Positions 58,665-64,000 of a DNA stretch of 64,000 nucleotides are shown piece by piece (positions within the stretch are counted from its first letter, which is position 1; each line of letters begins with the position of its first letter). A model generated the notes under the pieces. It did no database searches. It saw only the letters and a list, made by a program, of their open reading frames with translations, and was not told the DNA's origin. The DNA is taken from contig BLSF01000017.1 in assembly GCA_012862575.1 (NCBI GenBank), positions 248,001-312,000 on the forward strand. Reading direction: 5' to 3'. Source of the stretch: Parietichytrium sp. I65-24A. Lineage: Eukaryota; Sar; Bigyra; Thraustochytrida; Thraustochytriidae. A program made the position numbers and the translations under genes.

Positions 58665-58882
58665 ACATGAGATTGACATTGGAATGGAGAAAGAAATATC
58701 CTGACATTACATGCAGGCAATGATCCATACACTCGAGCGATTTTAAAATCTGTCAACCTTAGAATTGAGTATGTAAGCTGATCGACAAAAGCTGACAACC
58801 ATGCTTTGACGGTTTCAGAGCCAATGTCAAAGTCAAGATCCTCAGGACTCCAAAAGAGCGTGTGGAAGAAAATGGTGTGCAC
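58565..58882 (-). other. Exon-like open frame without ATG, duplicated in the assembly at 59190-59435
   Basis: A 105-codon open minus frame starts at GTG and lacks a Met. The first ~70 residues (beginning HTIFFHTLFWSPEDLDFDIG) look like folded protein, and a CACACAG acceptor-like site lies just upstream. The opening resembles the HTIxFHR block of the autophagy protein ATG101, but the rest does not clearly follow, and the plus strand is also open here. It could be one exon of a gene disrupted by the assembly problem at 59217. Confidence 0.25.
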
Positions 58883-59216
58883 ATACTCGTCTGTGTGAAG
58901 GAAAGCTAGACATTAAAAAAAAGACACAAAGTTGCTTTTTTTCCAGGACCGCCAAATTCGTATTGGAAGGACTGACCGAAATGTTGAATGCGGCCAAGTA
59001 TTCAGATTTTGCGGCTCAAATTCGTTTCCTTTTGGCGAGAGAGGTAGAGGGCAAAGTTGGCTTAGATTCGTGAGTGAGTTCAACGATGAAACCTCTGTCT
59101 TGCCTTGTCAGAAGGCTCCATAACAGAATTTATTGCCGTCCAGACACCAGCACCTCGCAAAAATGGCGATATAGAGGATGCCGAATTCTTCAAAAGGAGG
59201 TAAAAATGGTGGTAAA
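58666..59216. repeat. First copy of a ~550-bp direct duplication abutting an N
   Basis: Nearly identical to 59219-59769, with a handful of substitutions and small indels. This copy ends exactly at the single N at 59217. Probable unmerged contig end. Confidence 0.9.
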
Positions 59217-59217
59217 N
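59217..59217. other. Single-N assembly join
   Basis: One ambiguous base separates the two ~550-bp copies, as expected if two overlapping contigs were placed end to end. Confidence 0.85.
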
Positions 59218-59218
59218 G

Positions 59219-59769
59219 CATGAGATTGACATTGAAATGGACAAAGAAATATCCTGACATTACATGCAGGCAATGATCCATACACTCGAGCGATTTTAAA
59301 ATCTGTCAACCTTAGAATTGAGTATGTAAGCTGATCGAGAAAAGCTGACAACCATGCTTTGACGGTTTCAGAGCCAATGTCAAAGTCAAGATCCTCAGGA
59401 CTCCAAAAGAGCGTGTGGAAGAAAATGGTGTGCACATACTCGTCTGTGTGAAGGAAAGCTAGACAATAAAAAAAGACACAAAGTTACTTTTTTTCCAGGA
59501 CCGCCAAATTCGTATTGGAAGGACTGACCGAAATGTTGAATGCGGCCAAGTATTCAGATTTTGCGGCTCAAATTCGTTTCCTTTTGGCGAGAGAGGGAGA
59601 GGGCAAAGTTGGCTTAGATTCGTGAGTGAATTCAACGATGAAACCTCTGTCTTGCCTTGTCAGAAGGCTCCATAACAGAATTTATTGCCGTCCAGACACC
59701 AGCACCTCGCAAAAATGGCGATATAGAGGCTGCCGAATTCTTCAACAGGAGGTAAAAATGGTGGATAAA
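59219..59769. repeat. Second copy of the ~550-bp direct duplication
   Basis: Begins directly after the N and continues into unique sequence leading to TEN1. Confidence 0.9.
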
Positions 59770-59785
59770 AAGGCAACTAGACGCC

Positions 59786-60334
59786 TCACTCTAAATCGTG
59801 AAACTCGTCAATGTCGTCATCCTCGTCATCCTCGAGAACAAATACGTGCTTTGCAGATTGCTGTTGCTTCTCTGGCTGTGGATGATCGGAGGAGTGGGCT
59901 GTGGATGGCTTGCTTGAGCTCTTGAACAATGCCTCCGGTACGGAAGGGCACGGCTCACTCCGGTATTGTTCATTTAAAAACTCTCTTCTGAAAGCTAGCG
60001 CCTTTTTATACACCTCAAGATCTATTCCATCCATCGCAGTGATCACTCTGCCTTTCACGACGCGCATCTGGTGCGAATGAAGAGTCAGAATTTCGTTTCA
60101 GCCTAGCAGTCACCATCTCTTCAGCTTCTCACTCACCTCATGTCGAACTTCAATGTCCCCAATAATGCTGTACAGGCCAATCGAAGAGAACGGATATGGC
60201 GAAATCAATTGTACATCCACCACCATTTTATCCTCTGGGTAGCAGGCATCAGAGAACAGGCCAAGATCCTTTTCGGCATCATATTCCACTAGTCTGCTCC
60301 ACCACACACCACACACAGTCGCCCGCTCAGTCAG

Positions 60335-60366
<32 letters not shown>

Positions 60367-60531
60367 GCTTAAACACCGACACGCCCCCTGCGACCATCGC
60401 TCACTCACTCACTCACTCACTCACTCACTCACTCACCTCAGCAGAACGCGCACGGCCGGGAGCTCATTCCGCGTGCAGAGAGCCTCCTTCACGTAGACGA
60501 TACGCCCGCTCTGAATTTGACTAAAGCTCAT
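59786..60531 (-). CDS. TEN1: CST complex subunit TEN1-like OB-fold protein, 177 aa
   Basis: Three exons: 60531-60437, 60293-60137 and 60067-59786. The introns are GT-AG (143 and 69 nt, both GTGAGT donors), and the joined length is exactly 178 codons. The spliced product starts MSFSQIQSGRIVYVKEAL, passes the first junction as VLLRLVEYDAEKDLGLFSD, and has VDVQLISPYPFSSIGLYSII before a third-exon strand KGRVITAMDGIDLEVYKKAL. This strand-turn-strand order with a final helix is the OB-fold layout of TEN1, the small CST (CTC1-STN1-TEN1) subunit that binds single-stranded telomeric DNA and assists lagging-strand fill-in. The C-terminal ~45 residues are Ser/Pro/Gln-rich and then acidic, beyond the usual TEN1 length. 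Low sequence conservation in this family limits certainty. Confidence 0.7.
60336..60436. repeat. (CT)n and (TCAC)n microsatellites inside TEN1 intron 1
   Basis: A (CT)n run at about 60341-60367 and a (TCAC)n array at about 60398-60436 occupy most of the 143-nt intron. The TCAC array abuts the donor, so GTGAGT is itself repeated (GTGA)n on the coding strand. Confidence 0.85.
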
Positions 60532-60554
60532 CCCGCATCAGGACCTGGTGACCT

Positions 60555-60557
<3 letters not shown>

Positions 60558-60605
<48 letters not shown>

Positions 60606-61057
60606 GCTGTTCACGTTCCCACAGAAGAAACGGGACTCTGGAGATCTCTCGAGTATAGTATGTTCTAGTATGCTCGAATATGCTCGAATAGAGCGAGGAC
60701 CACTAGGACCACACTGGGTTCCGCACGCAGCCTAGCACTCCGTAGGACTCTCTTCCTGTCTTATGTGGTGCGAGCAGTTCATGAGCACATGAAAGGTTCG
60801 TGAAGCGTTCTCTGTACCTTTGGGACTCTACTGTATAGAAACGTAGCTACTTAGTAGAAGCAGAGCCAAATAGCTAGCTAGTAGATAGAATAGAAGAGAC
60901 TCAGTAGTAGAACCAGGCACGTCTCGATACCGTGACTACCATGACGTCTCAATGTTCAATGTTGGAGTGAGTACTATTGTATGGAATAAAGAGGACTAGT
61001 GGACGACAGACAATGTAGCATGGAGAAGTGTTGAAAGTGCGTCCAAAAATGTCTACT
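60558..61057. repeat. First copy of a ~500-bp direct duplication ending at an N
   Basis: Begins in a (CT)n run and continues through the TGCTGTTCACGTTCCC block to GTCTACT immediately before the N at 61058. Matches 61100-61632 with small indels and substitutions. Confidence 0.9.
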
Positions 61058-61058
61058 N
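61058..61058. other. Single-N assembly join
   Basis: One ambiguous base between two copies of the same ~500-bp block. Confidence 0.85.
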
Positions 61059-61099
61059 TCGTCGTCGTCTCTCTCTCTCTCTCTCTCTTCTCTTCTCTC

Positions 61100-61108
61100 T
61101 CTTCTCTC

Positions 61109-61154
<46 letters not shown>

Positions 61155-61632
61155 GCTGTTCACGTTCCCACAGAAGAAACGGGACTCTGGAGATCTCTCG
61201 AGTATAGTATGTTCTAGTATGCTCGAATATGCTTGAATAGAGCGAGGACCACTAGGACCACTAGGACCACACTGGATTCCCGCACGCAGCCTAGCACTCC
61301 GTAGGACTCTCTTCCTGTCTTATGTGGTGCGAGCAGTTCATGAGCACATGAAAGGTTCGTGAAGCGTTCTCTGTACCTTTAGGACTCTACTGTTTAGATA
61401 TGTAGCTACTTAGTAGTTGCAGAGCCAAATAGCTAGCTAGTAGATAGAGTCTACGTAGAAGAGACTCAGTAGTAGAACCAGGCACGTCTCGATACCGTGA
61501 CTACCATGACGTCTCAATGTTCAATGTTGGAGTGAGTACTATTGTATGGAATAAAGAGGACTACTGGACGACAGACAATGTAGCAATATGTAGCATGGAG
61601 AAGTGCTGAAAGTGCGTCCAAAAATGTCTACT
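61100..61632. repeat. Second copy of the ~500-bp direct duplication
   Basis: Starts in a longer CT-rich run (61068-61155) and continues into unique sequence after GTCTACT. Confidence 0.9.
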
Positions 61633-61914
61633 AAAAGGTCCAAACTCAAGGACCAAAAGGCCAAGTTGGTCTCTCCCAAAGGTTCGTGAAGCCACTGTCG
61701 GTAGCGGTACTCGAGTACACGAAATTTGAGACGGGGCGAATCGGACGATTGAACATTTGAGCATTTGAGCATTTGAACATTTGAACGTTGGAAGGGGCGA
61801 CCAGACGCGTGCTGGCCGCTCGACGTGGGAATCGACTCCCAGTCAACTTTGTTCGAAACGCGGAGGCAGATCTCTCGAGACTGGGTCGTTTTGGCAGTTC
61901 TGAAGTAGAGGGCG

Positions 61915-62790
61915 ATGGAACGGAACGTTGGCGTTGGGTTCGGAGTGGGGCTCACGGACCTCGCCATGGTGTACCCGCTCGCAGTGCTGGCCTGCAGGAG
62001 AGAAGCTGGCATGAGCTTCAGGGAAGCACTTGGGGCTGGGAGACTGTAAGTTTGGGCGACAAGTACCTCGGGGGAACATGGCTTTGCTGAGGCTGACGAG
62101 ATGTTGTGCAGTTGGTCTGGAGCGACAACTCAGCTTTCGCTGATCCCTTATTCAATCATGGTGGAGGCAGGTACCAAGTGGTTCCGGACAGAGGTGCAAG
62201 CTCCTCCTCTGGTAGCCGCTCTCGCAATATCAACATTTGTGTCAATCGGCCTGCAGCCAATTGAAAAGAAGCTAACAATTGACCAGCTTTTGCAAAGCAA
62301 AGGCGCTCAGGTGCCAGGTAAGGGAAACGGTGGGCTGCAGGCACTCTTGGAGCCATTCCGAGACATTGCTAAATACGGAAGAGAAAATGGCTTGGGGCGA
62401 TTATACAAAGGGTTCGTACCTCTTGCAACGAGGGAATTTATCTACATAGCCGCCATCTCGGTGGTGAACCCCTTTGTGGTGCGTGCTGTGAACGGCTCCG
62501 TGAAGGATTTTGAGCACAAAGCAATTCCTGAAGCTGCGGGGGCGTTCTGCGTCGGATTCTCAGCGGGTCTTTTATCCGCGCCATTCCAGACGGTCAACGC
62601 AATGATGAAGGATGAGCGGAACAAGAGCAGATCCATGAAGTCAATCCTGGAAACTAGCGTCTTTGGCAATGGTGTGCAGTCTGGAGTCCATCGACTTTTC
62701 TTTGGCGCAGCCACTCGAAGTGCAAGGTGCGGAGGGGCTGGCGTTTTGTACTATTCATGGCGAATGATACTTGGAGCTTCTTCGGAATGA
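61915..62790 (+). CDS. Divergent mitochondrial carrier family protein, 269 aa
   Basis: Two exons, 61915-62045 and 62112-62790, join through a 66-nt GTAAGT...GTGCAG intron in phase 2, giving 270 codons. An in-frame TAG precedes the ATG. Three similar ~90-residue units can be traced, each starting with a Pro-containing helix: MVYPLAVLACRRE (first), IGLQPIEKKLTI (second) and LLSAPFQTVNAMMKD (third). The helix pairs include GRLWSGATTQLSLIPYSI and GRLYKGFVPLATREFIYIAA, the RLY-G-(F/L)-P pattern between matrix and even helices. This is the solute carrier 25 layout, but the PX[DE]XX[KR] signatures are eroded. It is probably an inner-membrane transporter; the substrate is not predictable. Confidence 0.75.
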
Positions 62791-62804
62791 GATTGACGGC
62801 CGAC

Positions 62805-63671
62805 TCATGCCTGGCCAACAAACATTTTCTTTCTCTGATGAGCCCTTTCGAGCACGGCTTGGCAAGCGGTCGTGATGCTCGCCTCTGCGAAAATACGTGC
62901 CAAGCCCAGAGAGCCAGCAAGTTGAATGACCTCCTCAGGTCGTTGCCGTCGAATAGAAGGGCTGCTTCCACTCGTTAAAATTACGTTGCTCCATTGTCGA
63001 TTTGATTTCAAGTGCCCGCCGCTGACCATTTTGAAAATTCGATTGGCCGTGATCCACGCTTCATTGCGATCCGTCTCTGATCTGGCATTTGCCTCTGTGT
63101 AATTTAACTCCAAGAAAATTTTGTGCTGTCTGAGAAGGAGCATTTCCGGATAGGTTAATTTGGTCCCGGCAGATCTTGATAATCCAAGCTTCAAGACATC
63201 AAACGCACAATTACGAGATGGTGCCGAACGAAGCATACTGATTATTGCCGACAAAGCCTTGGGTCCACATGGCTCGAGCGCCACAATGTCGAACAAGTTG
63301 GTTCGAGGGTCCTTCAAGGCAGACATCAGACCAGGTACTGACGAGAACTTGTAAGTCACTTTGCTGTACAAATCCAACTGGTCTGTTGAGCTCCTCGTCG
63401 CCTTCCTCTCCCTCATCGACAGAGTCGGAAAACTCCCGTCGAACACGTCTTGAAGTTCTTTTAGCGTGGGGAACACCATTACCGTCGTTGATTTGCCTCT
63501 TGTGAGAGCTGATATTTGGAGCCCCATATCCGTTTCCTCCGAGCTCGCCCATTCCACGGCGCCTTCGTCGGCGAAGACAGAGACATCCACCGCCGCTGCT
63601 CCCCACTTCATCCGCTGCAAGTCATCCAGCACTGCCTCACATGTTTTACCAAACGGCACTGAGAGATCCAT
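62805..63671 (-). CDS. RPP30: RNase P / MRP protein subunit p30 (RPP30/Rpp1), 288 aa
   Basis: The ATG start encodes a PHP-like barrel of the RPP30 family. Visible blocks are VSVFADEGAVEWASSEE, NLFDIVALEPCGPKALSAII, DVLKLGL, the LRQHKIFLELNYTEA strand (equivalent to the family's G-x-x-FEI-Y block), NRIFKMV, NVILTSGSS, then RRPEEVIQLAGSLGL-like sequence (RQRPEEVIQLAGSLGLAR) and the TACQAVLERA end. RPP30 is a protein subunit of RNase P and RNase MRP, which mature tRNA 5' ends and pre-rRNA in the nucleus. Length is close to the human protein (about 270 aa). Convergent with the carrier gene, with only 14 nt between the stops. Confidence 0.9.
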   Translation of the reverse strand: MDLSVPFGKTCEAVLDDLQRMKWGAAAVDVSVFADEGAVEWASSEETDMGLQISALTRGKSTTVMVFPTLKELQDVFDGSFPTLSMRERKATRSSTDQLDLYSKVTYKFSSVPGLMSALKDPRTNLFDIVALEPCGPKALSAIISMLRSAPSRNCAFDVLKLGLSRSAGTKLTYPEMLLLRQHKIFLELNYTEANARSETDRNEAWITANRIFKMVSGGHLKSNRQWSNVILTSGSSPSIRRQRPEEVIQLAGSLGLARIFAEASITTACQAVLERAHQRKKMFVGQA

Positions 63672-64000
63672 TGCGGCCTTCCTCCCCGAGCGCCTCTCGC
63701 AGTACGCTACTTATATAAGAGCGCCTATTATACGCTACTCGTTGAGAATCGCAAAGTACGCCACTCTTTCCCACAAACCCATTCAAAAAGGCACAGCCAA
63801 CCAGGGTGCTCCACCGGTCTCATAGCGTAAACATTAATTCGGACGAACCCGAATACCCCACTATACCGGTCCTTACGATTTCTGTAATCTCGTGGCTAGC
63901 GTTAAAGGTATTCGTCGGAACCCAAACCCAGGTGGATTTTCTGTCGTGAGCAACAAACAGAGAGAGCTGAAAAGAAAATGAAGTGCGTCAAATACGTGAA
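63672..64000. other. Upstream region at right edge
   Basis: About 330 nt 5' of RPP30. A plus frame overlaps the gene antisense and is not called. Nothing else recognised. Confidence 0.5.

Larger units (their letters stand above)
60532..61914. other. Divergent intergenic region between TEN1 and the carrier, containing an assembly duplication
   Basis: Pyrimidine runs, no credible coding frame, and a duplicated ~500-bp block interrupted by an N (see the two repeat entries). Real length is probably about 0.5 kb shorter. Confidence 0.6.

Noticed and set aside
58720-59200. Plus-strand exon set with splice-like signals (GTAAGC, TTTCAG, TTCCAG, GTGAGT)
   Set aside because: The phases of the candidate exons do not agree at any of the junctions tried, so no gene model was built.
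58666-59769. Reading the 550-bp repeats as a genuine recent tandem gene duplication
   Set aside because: The N lies exactly at the junction and a second case 1.8 kb away has the same structure, which favours an assembly artefact.
60793-60812. TTCGTGAAGCGTTC, identical to part of the 3' end of U6 snRNA (also in the duplicate copy)
   Set aside because: The diagnostic ACAGAGA box, the AGC triad and the internal stem-loop are absent nearby, so this is a short chance match.

Overview
This is a nuclear genomic window from a eukaryotic protist. Spliceosomal GT-AG introns of 66-143 nt, long intronless genes, dense gene packing, roughly balanced base composition with pyrimidine-rich microsatellites between genes, and the gene set (a CDC5L splicing factor, a DOT1-like methyltransferase, CNOT10, a cilium-type LRRIQ1 and a calcyphosin-like EF-hand protein) fit a heterotrophic stramenopile, most probably a labyrinthulomycete/thraustochytrid. 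That taxonomic call is inference: no rRNA or organelle marker is present. No tRNA, rRNA, CRISPR array or intact transposon was recognised.

Layout. 1-5.4 kb: the 5' part of a multi-pass membrane protein (OSCA/TMEM63-like, minus), a doubtful small ORF, a 790-aa acidic protein (plus), a small Cys-rich protein (minus) and a 43-aa membrane micro-ORF. 5.7-12.6 kb: an EEP-fold hydrolase, a family-X DNA polymerase (one intron) and CDC5L. 14.2-27.8 kb: a two-TM acidic protein, LRRIQ1, a GT71-like glycosyltransferase and a 1930-aa WW/EF-hand/ankyrin scaffold. 29.0-44.4 kb: a WD40-TRP-like channel fusion, a UBA-PUB protein (four exons), an L9-like/EF-hand protein, an FSH1-RWD-GTPase fusion, a nitronate monooxygenase (three exons) and deoxyhypusine synthase. 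45.0-56.2 kb: an acidic coiled protein, a NUDT19-like hydrolase, a DOT1-like methyltransferase, CNOT10 and a secreted Thr/Pro-rich, probably GPI-anchored protein. 56.2-64 kb: a poorly resolved stretch, TEN1 (three exons), a divergent mitochondrial carrier (two exons) and RNase P p30.

The genes do not form one pathway; this is ordinary mixed housekeeping order with several divergent pairs. Loose themes are RNA processing and decay (CDC5L, RNase P p30, CNOT10), DNA and chromosome maintenance (Pol X, TEN1, DOT1-like), translation control (deoxyhypusine synthase and the RWD-GTPase fusion) and calcium or cilium functions (LRRIQ1, calcyphosin-like, channel). The most distinctive loci are two domain fusions: a two-propeller WD40 array joined to a six-TM channel, and an FSH1 serine hydrolase joined to an RWD domain and an Ygr210/Obg-type GTPase.

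There are single N bases at 59217 and 61058. Each is flanked by two near-identical ~0.5 kb copies, which looks like unmerged contig overlaps rather than real duplication. Several long frames begin at GTG or TTG; wherever that happened the CDS given here starts at the first in-frame ATG.
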